Assembly: GCF_003234115.2 (NCBI RefSeq)
Contig: NZ_CP126251.1
Coordinates: 1,116,001-1,180,000, forward strand
DNA: 64,000 bases
Direction: 5' to 3'
Source: Curtobacterium sp. MCPF17_002
Lineage (GTDB): Bacteria; Actinomycetota; Actinomycetes; Actinomycetales; Microbacteriaceae
The translations under genes were made by a program, and so were the position numbers. Shown in pieces: positions 1 through 7,219 of the stretch. A model generated the notes under the pieces. It saw nothing but the letters and a program-made list of their open reading frames with translations. It made no database searches and was not told where the DNA came from. The stretch's first letter is position 1. Every line of letters starts with the position of its first letter.

Positions 1-419
1 GGCTGCTCGAACACCGCGAACATGCGGCGCGAGTCGGGGACCTCGAACTGGGAGTACAGGTAGACCTCGTCGTCGACGGGGTCCACGAAGCGGTGCAGGC
101 CCTCGCCCGTGTTCGTGTAGAGCGCGTCGGCGACGACGACGAGCTCGTTCTGCTCCTGCAGCCCGTCGAGCTGGATGCGGACGCCGTCGTTGACCGCCGC
201 GACGTCGAGCGCCGTGCCGTTCAGCGTGATCGCGTGCACGGTCTTCGTGATCGCGTCGATGAAGGTCGAGGCGCCGGGCGTCGCGGTGAAGCGCACGCGT
301 GTGGTGCTGCCGAACGTCTCGGCGCCGCGGGTCAGGTCGAGCTCGACGTCGTACGTCTGCACGTCGACGATCGCGGCACGTTCCTGGGCTTCGATTCGGG
401 TGAGGTTCTCTCCGGGCAC
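1..419 (-). CDS. pepN: Aminopeptidase N, N-terminal fragment (runs off the left edge)
   Basis: Only the first ~139 residues lie in the window. Reading the minus strand from a GTG at 419 gives a protein beginning VPGENLTRIEAQERAAI and reaching LYSQFEVPDSRRMFAVFEQP at the edge, the typical start of the actinobacterial M1 zinc aminopeptidase PepN. The visible part is the N-terminal beta-domain; the GAMEN and HExxH motifs lie outside. A GGAG Shine-Dalgarno sits five bases before the GTG, which decides the start. The enzyme removes N-terminal residues from peptides in the cytoplasm. It is divergent from the nitroreductase-like gene at 540, as pepN is from Rv2466c in M. tuberculosis. Confidence 0.9.
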   Translation of the reverse strand, partial: MPGENLTRIEAQERAAIVDVQTYDVELDLTRGAETFGSTTRVRFTATPGASTFIDAITKTVHAITLNGTALDVAAVNDGVRIQLDGLQEQNELVVVADALYTNTGEGLHRFVDPVDDEVYLYSQFEVPDSRRMFAVFEQ

Positions 420-527
420 GGACGCTCCATCTTCGCTGGGGACACGGACGATCGGTGTCCGCGTGGGGGAGTCCCGGCACGGCGTCGTGCACCGGCGGGA
501 CGATGCGACCAGCCTAGCGACGAGGCG

Positions 528-533
528 TAGGGT
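528..533 (+). promoter_or_regulatory. Candidate leaderless -10 box (TAGGGT)
   Basis: TAGGGT ends six bases before the GTG at 540, and no Shine-Dalgarno is visible. This spacing fits a leaderless transcript starting at or next to the GTG, which is common in actinobacteria. Inference from spacing and the TANNNT match only. Confidence 0.4.
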
Positions 534-539
534 CGCAGC

Positions 540-1184
540 GTGACGGACACGACTGTGGACAAGACGACCGATGAGCGCACCACTGTGGAGTTCTGGTTCG
601 ACCCGAACTGCCCCTGGGCCTGGATGACGAGCCGGTGGGTCGGCGAGGTCGCGCAGCACCGCGACCTCGACGTCACCTGGAAGGTGATGAGCCTCTTCGT
701 CCTCAACGAGGACCAGGACGTCCCTGCCGACTACAAGGAGCGCCTGCACGCCGGCCAGGTCTACCCGCGGATCGTCACGGCCGCGAAGCTCCGGCTCGGG
801 CAGGACGTCGTCAAGCCGCTCTACGACGCGCTCGGCGAGCACATCCACCACCGCCAGGAGAAGGATCCCGAGCAGGTCGTGCCCGCCGTGCTCGCCGAGC
901 TCGGCCTCGACGCGGACCTGCTCGAGTACGCCTGGACCGACGAGGTCGACGAGGCCGTGCGCGCCAGCCACCAGGACGGCATCGACCGTGTCGGGCAGGA
1001 CGTCGGCACGCCGGTCATCGCCGTCGAGGGAACCGCCTTCTTCGGCCCCGTCATCTCGCCGGCCCCGAAGGGCCAGCAGGCCCTCGACCTGTGGGACGGC
1101 GTCGTCGCCGCCGCCCGGTACCCGGGCTTCTTCGAGCTGAAGCGTTCGCGCACGGTCGGCCCGGTCTTCGACACCACGGATTGA
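540..1184 (+). CDS. DsbA-family mycothiol-dependent nitroreductase-like protein (Rv2466c type)
   Basis: The 214-residue protein follows M. tuberculosis Rv2466c closely in what can be recalled: FWFDPNCPWAWMTSRW near residue 20, VMSLFVLNE, then DVGTPVIAVEGTAFFGPV and a C-terminal FFELKRSRT. Rv2466c is a thioredoxin-fold oxidoreductase that uses mycothiol and activates nitro-prodrugs. Here the active-site motif is C24-P-W-A27, so the resolving cysteine of CPWC is absent and only the nucleophilic cysteine remains. The GTG start is chosen because it follows a leaderless-type -10 by six bases. pepN is divergent upstream, and rpiB and the Nei2-like gene follow after an insertion. Cytoplasmic redox role is likely; the physiological substrate is unknown. 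Confidence 0.85.
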   Translation: MTDTTVDKTTDERTTVEFWFDPNCPWAWMTSRWVGEVAQHRDLDVTWKVMSLFVLNEDQDVPADYKERLHAGQVYPRIVTAAKLRLGQDVVKPLYDALGEHIHHRQEKDPEQVVPAVLAELGLDADLLEYAWTDEVDEAVRASHQDGIDRVGQDVGTPVIAVEGTAFFGPVISPAPKGQQALDLWDGVVAAARYPGFFELKRSRTVGPVFDTTD

Positions 1185-1192
1185 CGGACTGA

Positions 1193-1228
1193 CTGGAGGC
1201 GCGGTGCGGGCTGGCAGCGTGCCTCCAG
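1193..1228. terminator. GGAGGCGCG-family hairpin, likely terminator
   Basis: CTGGAGGC and GCCTCCAG form the outer stem of an imperfect palindrome directly after the nitroreductase-like gene. The same core recurs at 39299-39338 and 46125-46178. It probably ends transcription before the promoter region of the next gene (a TATGGT box lies near 1235). Confidence 0.5.
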
Positions 1229-1279
1229 GCCCTGATATGGTCACTTCCAGCCGGTGAAGTATCAGGGGGATGGGGATCC

Positions 1280-1588
1280 ATGGGGGAGTCGTACCGCGTC
1301 GACCGCGCCGCGTCAGCGAGGGCCGTCGCGAACGTTCGCACGGCCGCGTCCGACGTGAGCCGACGTGCGGACGACTTGACGCGAGCGCTCGACGCGCTCG
1401 CCGAAGCGGCGAGCGGATCGCCGGAGATCGCAGCGGCGCTTCGGTCGTTCGTGTCGGAGCGCAACGAGACAGCGACGAGGATCGGCACGCACCTGCAGGC
1501 GGTCAGCGCGGTCGGGACGATCGCACTCGCCGCCGTCGACGAGGCGGACGATCAGATGGCGAGCATCGCCCGCACGGCGGCGCAATGA
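1280..1588 (+). CDS. Small helical WXG100/Esx-like protein
   Basis: A 102-residue, all-helical, Ala-rich protein without signal peptide. Its two predicted helices are separated by an SGSPE turn near residues 45-49, and the size and hairpin-like layout match WXG100 or Esx-like partners of type VII secretion substrates, although no clear WxG is seen. The gene overlaps the following effector gene by four bases (ATGA), so the two are probably translationally coupled. The role inferred from context is partner or chaperone for secretion of the 406-residue protein. No secretion machinery (EssC/EccC) is in the window, so the export route is not shown. Exact family not recognised. Confidence 0.65.
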   Translation: MGESYRVDRAASARAVANVRTAASDVSRRADDLTRALDALAEAASGSPEIAAALRSFVSERNETATRIGTHLQAVSAVGTIALAAVDEADDQMASIARTAAQ

Positions 1589-2805
1589 CGAGTGGTGTGG
1601 TCTCGGCCGCGTCGCTCGACGAGATCCGTCTCGACATGAGTGCGGTGGCGGCCGCCGCCGATGATCTCCGTGCTGCCGCTGGCGACGTGCGGAGCGCTGC
1701 ATCGGACGGCGCGCACTCCTGGTCCACCATGCCGGCAGTGTTCGAGATGGCCGGCGTGAGCGCTGCCATGCCCGCCCTGACGCACCGGTCCACCGCCGTC
1801 GCGACCGAGCTCGCCGAGAGTGCCGAGCGCCTGCACGAGCTCGTCGATCGGGCGTCCTTCGACTTCGCCGAGCTCCAGACGCGACGGGCCGCACTGGCCG
1901 AGCGGATCGCGTCGTTCGCCGGCGGGGTCCAGGCCGCGGTCGAGCGTCACGATGCTGCGTTGCCCGAGCCTCCGGATTCGAGCACGTCGTGGGACCGCGT
2001 CCCCGGCCTCGCCGCCGAGGACGCGGCGCTCCGGGCGGCGGTCTCCGACTGGAACGAACAGTGGCGAGACTGGCAGCAGCGACTCGCTTCGCAGATCCGA
2101 GCCATCACCGGTGGGGACTCGACCGCGGGCCTTGCAGCTGACGCGACCGACGTGCACACCGCGAGCCTCGTGGCTCCCATGCCGCTTCCGGGCTTCCCCT
2201 CCACGCCCTTCCAGTTCCCGTGGCCGTGGCTCGGCGCTGCTGGCGGGACCGCGGCCGGCTCCGGCAGTGCCGTCGGCGGGCTGTCGGCGCTGGGATTGCT
2301 GGGCATCCTGTTCGGCCTCAGTGGGGACACGAAGCAGCAGACCCCAGCCGATGCCATGCGGCAGCGGATGGCGCAGGCCGACCAGGACGCGTGGGCGTGG
2401 ACGCACGACCCACTCACCGGCAAGCCGCGTGAGGTGGCTGGTGGTGCTGGCATCATGACGGACGTCGTCGGGCCGATGACCGGTCCGCAGGCGGACAAGG
2501 ACATTCGCTCCCGCGGGCGGCTCGGCGACAGCCCTCCTCATCGAGAGGTGGACACGCCTGAAGAGGTCGTGCAGGCCTGGCGGGATCTCAGCCGCGGGGG
2601 AAAGGTCACGGCGGACTCCACTCCAGAACGCATCGCAGTGGTACTCCCGGACGGAACGCGCGTCCAGTACCGACGAGACAGTAAGTCCGGTGGTCCGGTC
2701 GTCGAAGTGCAGGCCAACGGCGCGAAGCCGCTCAAGCTGCACATGCCCAAGGGAGCCGACCCCCACGATTTGCCCGATGACGCAAAGCCAGATGGATTGA
2801 AATGA
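1585..2805 (+). CDS. Putative type VII-secreted polymorphic effector (toxin)
   Basis: A 406-residue protein with three visible parts. Residues ~1-175 are helical and Esx/LXG-like, with a tryptophan in HSWSTMPAVFE near residue 50. Residues ~195-250 are Pro/Gly/Ala-rich, with PLPGFP, PFQFPWPWLG and a hydrophobic GLSALGLLGILFGL patch that could be a short membrane-active segment. The C-terminal ~75 residues (TPEEVVQAWRDLSRGG, VVLPDGTRVQYR, SKSGGPVVEVQ) look like a small toxin-type domain seen at the ends of actinobacterial secreted proteins; its activity is unknown to me. It overlaps the Esx-like gene before it (ATGA) and the putative immunity gene after it (ATGA). The start at 1585 is set by that overlap; a longer reading from 1270 is a shadow of the Esx-like gene. 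Confidence 0.65.
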   Translation: MTSGVVSAASLDEIRLDMSAVAAAADDLRAAAGDVRSAASDGAHSWSTMPAVFEMAGVSAAMPALTHRSTAVATELAESAERLHELVDRASFDFAELQTRRAALAERIASFAGGVQAAVERHDAALPEPPDSSTSWDRVPGLAAEDAALRAAVSDWNEQWRDWQQRLASQIRAITGGDSTAGLAADATDVHTASLVAPMPLPGFPSTPFQFPWPWLGAAGGTAAGSGSAVGGLSALGLLGILFGLSGDTKQQTPADAMRQRMAQADQDAWAWTHDPLTGKPREVAGGAGIMTDVVGPMTGPQADKDIRSRGRLGDSPPHREVDTPEEVVQAWRDLSRGGKVTADSTPERIAVVLPDGTRVQYRRDSKSGGPVVEVQANGAKPLKLHMPKGADPHDLPDDAKPDGLK

Positions 2806-3260
2806 ACGAACTCACTTACTACGTCCTTGCGACGACCTACAACGGAACGGGCGAGAACCTCTGGGGCTGGAAAGCGGTCTTTGAGATCGAACGACGTCGT
2901 CCCCGCGAGGAAACGCGCGAATGGGTACTCGACAACCTTCGCCAGCTCCTCGCCGAGGGACTCGTGTCGGTCGGCACCTACCGACCGGACGGGCCCGGAC
3001 GCGCCGGCTGGGACGAGTGGCAGGGCACGCCTGACGAGATCGTCGAACGAGTCGCTGCGATCTACACCCTCGAGACGGGCGACGTCGAGGTTCCCTTCTG
3101 GGATTGCTACATCATGGACACGCCGAAGGGAGATGCCCTGTTCGAAGCGGAGCGCGGCCGACGGATCGCGGTCGGCCTTGATCCCTTCGCGGGGGATGAC
3201 GGGATCTGGGACGCAGACGGCAACGTCATCGAGCCGCACGGGGACGAGATCGTTGTCTGA
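2802..3260 (+). CDS. Putative immunity protein 1
   Basis: 152 residues, acidic, no signal peptide, starting four bases inside the effector gene. It has a helical segment (VLDNLRQLLAEGLVSVG), then a second helical block and the stretch VPFWDCYIMDTPKGDALFE. A small acidic cytoplasmic protein directly behind a polymorphic toxin is the classic position of an immunity protein, so that role is inferred from place. The same block (…GLxxxG… W/M-x-N/D-T-x-G-x-x-x-A/F) recurs inside the next gene product, which suggests duplication of an immunity domain. Alternative: a free-standing regulator. Confidence 0.6.
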   Translation: MNELTYYVLATTYNGTGENLWGWKAVFEIERRRPREETREWVLDNLRQLLAEGLVSVGTYRPDGPGRAGWDEWQGTPDEIVERVAAIYTLETGDVEVPFWDCYIMDTPKGDALFEAERGRRIAVGLDPFAGDDGIWDADGNVIEPHGDEIVV

Positions 3261-4302
3261 CGGCGGCCTCGAGTACGTCCCGTTCCCCGCCGAGGAAGTC
3301 CGCGCGATGCCGGACGGCTCGATCGCGGCGATGCGGGAACCGCTGCCCGGGTACGAGGCGTACATCGACGTCGTCCCGCCCGCTGACGCCGAGGACCCGC
3401 GCGTGCAGCGACGGAGCGTCCGCCACGACGACGGTCTCGCGCCGAGCACCGAACCAGCGCCACGGACGCCCGAGGAACAGCTGCTCCTCGACCTCACGGA
3501 GTTCAACCGGAACGGGTGCGCCACCGACCTCCGCGCGCTGCACCGCATGGTGCGAACCGACCACGAGATCGACGGCACCCGAGCCCGGGCGATGGCGCTG
3601 CGGTCGGTCGAGATCGGCATCCGTCGGGGCCTCCTGACGAGCGGGATGTTCGTCCGTGCCGGTTCGGAGTTCGCGTTCGTCGAACCCGAGCGGAGCGTCG
3701 CGGACCGGATCTCGACCATTCGGGAACGCTACGTCAGCGCACCCCAGGCCGGCGAGTCCGACGGTGACCTCGCGAACTCGGTCTGGCTGATGAACACGAC
3801 GGACGGCGAGCGGTACGCGCGGACGCACAGCGCCGACCCGGTCAGGCATGACCAAGCGAGCGATGCCGGGCCGACGACGACCCCGAGCGCGCCCGCGGTC
3901 GTCGTACGGTCCTCGAGCGACGAGTGGGACGACAAGAACCACGAGCTGCTCGCGGACAACGTCTTCGAGGAACTCCGCAACGGCTGGCTCTCGTGGGACA
4001 AGGGCATCGAGGACGCGGCGCTCAAGAACATCGCGTGGGGGATCGCCGCGGAGATCGTGTACGCCTTCGACGTGCAGTGGTCCCCGGACTGGGTCGCGAA
4101 GGGGCACCCGCACCGGTGGCACGACGACGACGGGTGGCACGTGCGGTGCAACGACTGCCTCGACGAGAGCCCGGCCGAGGCCGACGAAGCGGTCGCGTAC
4201 GCCTGGTTCGCGGATCACCGTCCGATCGCGCACGGTGACACCGCTCCGCCGTTCCGACCGTCCCCGACGCCGCTCGAGATCCCGATGCCGAGCGGCGACT
4301 GA
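3253..4302 (+). CDS. Hypothetical protein with a second immunity-like domain
   Basis: The reading frame from TTG 3253 gives 349 residues and overlaps the previous stop by eight bases; ATG 3307, with AGGAAG eight bases before it, is the alternative start (331 residues). Residues ~75-180 (SVEIGIRRGLLTSGMF … VWLMNTTDGERYA) parallel the 152-residue protein upstream. The C-terminal third has a separate domain with GWLSWDKGIEDAALKNIAWG, a histidine-rich stretch and a CNDC pair that might bind metal. The N-terminal ~60 residues are Pro-rich. Function is not recognised. Position suggests a second immunity or accessory protein of the effector cassette, last gene before a convergent hairpin. Confidence 0.55.
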   Translation: MSDGGLEYVPFPAEEVRAMPDGSIAAMREPLPGYEAYIDVVPPADAEDPRVQRRSVRHDDGLAPSTEPAPRTPEEQLLLDLTEFNRNGCATDLRALHRMVRTDHEIDGTRARAMALRSVEIGIRRGLLTSGMFVRAGSEFAFVEPERSVADRISTIRERYVSAPQAGESDGDLANSVWLMNTTDGERYARTHSADPVRHDQASDAGPTTTPSAPAVVVRSSSDEWDDKNHELLADNVFEELRNGWLSWDKGIEDAALKNIAWGIAAEIVYAFDVQWSPDWVAKGHPHRWHDDDGWHVRCNDCLDESPAEADEAVAYAWFADHRPIAHGDTAPPFRPSPTPLEIPMPSGD

Positions 4303-4332
4303 GCGCGGACTGCCACAGCTCCGCGACTCACC

Positions 4333-4392
4333 GCACAACCGAAGTGTGCGCGAACCACGGAATTGCGCGGTTCCCAGGGACTTCGGTTGTGC
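4333..4392. terminator. Long hairpin between convergent genes
   Basis: GCACAACCGAAGT (4333-4345) pairs perfectly with ACTTCGGTTGTGC (4380-4392). After a six-base internal mismatch, GAACC pairs with GGTTC closer to the loop. It lies between the 349-residue gene and the convergent GNAT gene, so it can act as a bidirectional terminator. The sequence resembles the hairpin at 43829-43884. Confidence 0.6.
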
Positions 4393-4444
4393 GAAGCGCA
4401 AACGGCAGGCACGCGGCCGCCACCGCCGCCGCAGCCGGCGCAGG

Positions 4445-4972
4445 TCAGGCCAGCGGCAGCCGCATGAGCGTCAGGTCGAGCCACCGGTCGAACTTCCGAC
4501 CGACCTCGGGCACGACCGCCACGGTGGTGAACCCGAGTCGCTCGTGCAGGGCGATCGACCCCGTGTTCGTGCTGCAGATCCCGGCGATCATCACGTGCCG
4601 GCCCTCGGCCGTGGCCCGCGCGATCAGGGCGTCCATCAGGGTCGTCGCGATGCCCCGGCCGCGGAACTCCTCGACGACGTAGACGCTGTGCTCGACGGTC
4701 AGCCGGTACCCCTGGTGCGGCCGCCACTGCGAGTACGTGGCGTACCCGGCGACCCGCCCGCCCACCTCGGCGACGATCACGGGGTACCCGTCGGCGCGGC
4801 GCTCGGCGAGCCAGGCGTCGAAGTACGATCGCGGGTGCGGCTCCTCCTGCCAGATGGCGGTGGAGTGCAGCACGGCGTCGACGTGCAGCGCGTGGACGAC
4901 GTCGAGGTCACGCGGCTCGCAGTCCCGCACGATGACCGGGGCGTCCGAGTTCGTCGCATATGCTGTCGCCAT
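4445..4972 (-). CDS. GNAT N-acetyltransferase, phosphinothricin acetyltransferase-like
   Basis: 175 residues with the full GNAT fold: an N-terminal IVRDCEPRDLDVVHALHVDAV segment, LHSTAIWQEEP as in Pat/MnaT-type enzymes, the acetyl-CoA motif EFRGRGIATTLMDALI (residues ~109-124), and the late STNTGSIALHERLGF motif. Enzymes of this subfamily acetylate phosphinothricin, methionine sulfoximine or related amino-acid analogues; which one applies here cannot be told. The ATG at 4972 overlaps the ATG of the divergent XRE-cupin gene (shared CATG), and no Shine-Dalgarno is visible. A later GTG at 4930 is possible but lacks support. Likely co-regulated with, or by, the neighbouring regulator. Confidence 0.8.
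   Translation of the reverse strand: MATAYATNSDAPVIVRDCEPRDLDVVHALHVDAVLHSTAIWQEEPHPRSYFDAWLAERRADGYPVIVAEVGGRVAGYATYSQWRPHQGYRLTVEHSVYVVEEFRGRGIATTLMDALIARATAEGRHVMIAGICSTNTGSIALHERLGFTTVAVVPEVGRKFDRWLDLTLMRLPLA
4959..4964 (+). promoter_or_regulatory. Candidate leaderless -10 box (TATGCT)
   Basis: TATGCT ends six bases before ATG 4971 of the XRE-cupin gene. With no Shine-Dalgarno this fits leaderless expression. The box lies inside the start of the divergent GNAT coding sequence. Confidence 0.4.
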
Positions 4973-5609
4973 GTCTCAGATCGTAGACGATGCAGCGCTG
5001 GAAGCGGAAACCGGGGAACACCCGGACGACGCCGACCAGCGGCGCCTCGGGGAACGCCTGCAGCGACTCCGCACCGAGCGAAAGTGGAGCCTCACCGAGC
5101 TCGCCGAGGAGTCCGGGGTCTCCCGCGCGATGATCAACCGCGTCGAGCGCGGTGTGTCCAGCCCGACCGCGACGATCCTCGGTCGGCTCTCCGGTGCCTT
5201 CGGTCTGACCGTCTCGCAGCTCCTCGACGACGCCCTCGACCACGAGGTGCCGCGGGGAGCCGACCCCGAGGAAGCACGCGGTGTCCAACGCGGCGCGACC
5301 GCCGATTCGTGGACCGATCCCGAGACCGGGTACCGACGCCGTCCCGTCTCGAGCGCGTCCTTCCCCGCTGACGTCACCGAGGTGCGCCTCCCGGCCGGCC
5401 GCGAGGTGGCCTACCCGGCGTCGGCGTACGCGTTCCTGCGGCACTGCATCTGGGTGGTCGACGGCGTGCTCGAGGTGGTCGTCGGCGACGAGACGACGCG
5501 CCTCGGCGCGGGGGACCGGATCGAGCTCGGCGAGCCCGCCGACGTCGTCTACCGGAACCCCGGCGAGGACCCGGTGCGGTACGTCGTCGTCGTGGTCCGA
5601 GGGCAGTAG
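4971..5609 (+). CDS. XRE-family regulator with C-terminal cupin domain
   Basis: 212 residues. Residues ~25-80 form an XRE helix-turn-helix (LGERLQRLRTERKWSLTELA, SGVSRAMINRVERGVSSPT). Residues ~135-210 form a small beta-barrel cupin (DGVLEVVVGDETTRLGAGDRIELG) that would sense a ligand. This layout is that of SutR/PuuR-type repressors. The gene is divergent from the GNAT gene with overlapping start codons, so autoregulation and control of the acetyltransferase is the simple inference. The ATG at 4971 is preferred over upstream in-frame codons because the residues before it are the antisense of the GNAT gene and a -10 lies six bases upstream. Confidence 0.85.
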   Translation: MSQIVDDAALEAETGEHPDDADQRRLGERLQRLRTERKWSLTELAEESGVSRAMINRVERGVSSPTATILGRLSGAFGLTVSQLLDDALDHEVPRGADPEEARGVQRGATADSWTDPETGYRRRPVSSASFPADVTEVRLPAGREVAYPASAYAFLRHCIWVVDGVLEVVVGDETTRLGAGDRIELGEPADVVYRNPGEDPVRYVVVVVRGQ

Positions 5610-5618
5610 GCGCAGGAA

Positions 5619-5624
5619 TAGGAT
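5619..5624 (+). promoter_or_regulatory. Candidate leaderless -10 box (TAGGAT) for rpiB
   Basis: TAGGAT ends seven bases before the rpiB ATG at 5632, within a 22-base gap after the XRE-cupin gene and without a Shine-Dalgarno. It suggests that rpiB has its own promoter and a leaderless mRNA. Confidence 0.45.
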
Positions 5625-5631
5625 CGGTTCC

Positions 5632-6120
5632 ATGCGCATCCACCTCGGAACGGACCACGCCGGCCTCGAGTTCAACAAGACCCTCAACGCCCACCTCACC
5701 GAAGCCGGGCACGAGGTCGTGGACCACGGTCCGACCGAGTACGACGCGCTCGACGACTACCCCTCGTTCTGCATCAACGCCGCGCACGCCGTGGTGCAGG
5801 ACCAGCGTGCGGGCGTGCAGTCGCTCGGCGTCGTCTTCGGCGGCTCCGGCAACGGCGAGCAGATCGCCGCGAACAAGGTCGAGGGCATCCGGGCGGCGCT
5901 CGTGTGGAACGAGTCCACGGCGCTCCTGGCCCGTCAGCACAACGACGCCAACGTCATCTCGATCGGCGCCCGCCAGCACACCGAGGACGAGGCGATCCGC
6001 TTCGTGGACCTCTTCATCGCCGAGCCGTTCTCCGGCGAGGAGCGTCACGCGCGCCGCATCGCGCAGCTCGCCGAGTACGAGACCACCGGGCGCATCGCCG
6101 GTCGGCAGATCGACGCGTAG
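5632..6120 (+). CDS. rpiB: Ribose-5-phosphate isomerase B
   Basis: 162 residues, standard RpiB length, with the N-terminal HLGTDHAGLEFN phosphate-binding motif and VVFGGSGNGEQIAANK. The catalytic base position holds E76 rather than cysteine, which is the form known from M. tuberculosis RpiB. The enzyme interconverts ribose-5-phosphate and ribulose-5-phosphate in the pentose phosphate pathway, in the cytoplasm. It is followed 35 bases later by the Nei2-like gene, the same order as Rv2465c-Rv2464c. Confidence 0.95.
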   Translation: MRIHLGTDHAGLEFNKTLNAHLTEAGHEVVDHGPTEYDALDDYPSFCINAAHAVVQDQRAGVQSLGVVFGGSGNGEQIAANKVEGIRAALVWNESTALLARQHNDANVISIGARQHTEDEAIRFVDLFIAEPFSGEERHARRIAQLAEYETTGRIAGRQIDA

Positions 6121-6155
6121 GCCCTCCGTCAGGGGTACCGGGTAGAACGGGAGCC

Positions 6156-7085
6156 ATGCCCGAGGGTCACTCCGTCCACCGCATCGCCAACCAGTTCTCC
6201 CAGCACTTCGTCGGCAAGCGCTGCGAGGTCTCCAGTCCGCAGGGCCGGTTCGCTGCCGGCGCCGCGCAGCTCGACGGCAAGAAGATGATCGCCGCCCGCG
6301 CGGTGGCGAAGCAGATGTTCCTCGAGTTCGAGGGCGACCTGTTCTTACGCGTCCACCTCGGCCTGTACGGCGCGTGGGACTTCGCGGGTGATCTCTCCAC
6401 CGCCACCGCGCTTGCGGCGGACGCCGACGGCGAGGAGTCCCTCACCTCGATCGGAGCGCCCCGGCTGGCCCGGTACCGGATGGCCGAGCAGGAGAAGGTC
6501 GAGGACCCGATCGAGTCCTTCCCGCCGGACCCGGTCGGCCAGGTGCGTGTGCGGCTCCTCACCGAGGACACCGTCGCCGACCTCCGTGGTCCGACGGCCT
6601 GCGTCGTGGAGACTCCGGCCGAGGTGCAGCAGGCGCTTGACAAGCTCGGCCCGGATCCGATGAACGACGACGGACCCGAGGCCGAGAAGGCCTTCGTCGA
6701 CAACGTCCGGAAGCGCAACGTGGCGATCGGCCAGCTGTTGATGGACCAGTCCGTGGTGGCTGGCATCGGCAACATCTACCGCGCCGAGCTGCTGTTCCGG
6801 CAGCGCATCGACCCGTACAAGCCGGGCAAGAAGATCACTGTCAAGCAGGCGAAGGCGCTGTGGGCGGACTGGTCGAAGCTCCTGCACGACGGCGTCCGCG
6901 ACGGACTCATGCTGACGATGGACGGCCTGTCCGAAGCCGAGCTGAAGAAGGCGAAGCGCTCCCGGAAGGACCGGCACTGGGTGTACCACCGCCAGGGTGA
7001 GCCCTGCCGGGTCTGCGGCACCGAGATCCGGATGGCGGACATGGCCGGCCGGAAGCTCTACTGGTGCCCGAAGGACCAGAAGTAG
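6156..7085 (+). CDS. Fpg/Nei-family DNA glycosylase (Nei2-like)
   Basis: 309 residues starting MPEGHSVHR, with Pro2 as the Schiff-base nucleophile and Glu3 as the general acid of the Fpg/Nei family. A helix-two-turn-helix region follows (LLMDQSVVAGIGNIYRAELL). The protein excises oxidised bases and cleaves the AP site. The C-terminal zinc finger is unusual: C-R-V-C is followed by WCPKDQK, so the fourth expected cysteine (CPxCQ) is Asp here and the end is close after it. TAGAAC lies seven bases before the ATG, with a weak GGGAG overlap. Synteny with rpiB supports a Nei2 assignment over Fpg. Confidence 0.85.
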   Translation: MPEGHSVHRIANQFSQHFVGKRCEVSSPQGRFAAGAAQLDGKKMIAARAVAKQMFLEFEGDLFLRVHLGLYGAWDFAGDLSTATALAADADGEESLTSIGAPRLARYRMAEQEKVEDPIESFPPDPVGQVRVRLLTEDTVADLRGPTACVVETPAEVQQALDKLGPDPMNDDGPEAEKAFVDNVRKRNVAIGQLLMDQSVVAGIGNIYRAELLFRQRIDPYKPGKKITVKQAKALWADWSKLLHDGVRDGLMLTMDGLSEAELKKAKRSRKDRHWVYHRQGEPCRVCGTEIRMADMAGRKLYWCPKDQK

Positions 7086-7135
7086 CGTCAGTCACGAAGG
7101 CGGAACGCAGGGCGCGGCGGTTCGCTGGTTCGGCT

Positions 7136-7198
7136 GGTGCGAGGATCCGGACACGGTGGGACGATCGCCGCGCCGCACGGAGTCCGGAACCTCGCACC
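7136..7198. repeat. GTGCGAGGTTCCG palindrome family, copy A
   Basis: Left arm GGTGCGAGGATCCGGACACGG and right arm (reverse complement GGTGCGAGGTTCCGGACTCC) flank a loop containing GACGATCGCCGC. It lies between the convergent Nei2-like and amidohydrolase genes. Related copies lie at 33922-33989 and 53605-53669; the last is inside a coding sequence and has the similar loop core CCATCGCCGCC. Confidence 0.65.
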
Positions 7199-7219
7199 GA
7201 ACGGCTCGCACCCGCCGCG

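Noticed and set aside
1270-2805. A single 511-residue protein covering the effector from 1270
   Set aside because: The part before 1585 is a shifted reading of the Esx-like gene and is Arg-rich; the ATGA overlap at 1585 gives the natural start.
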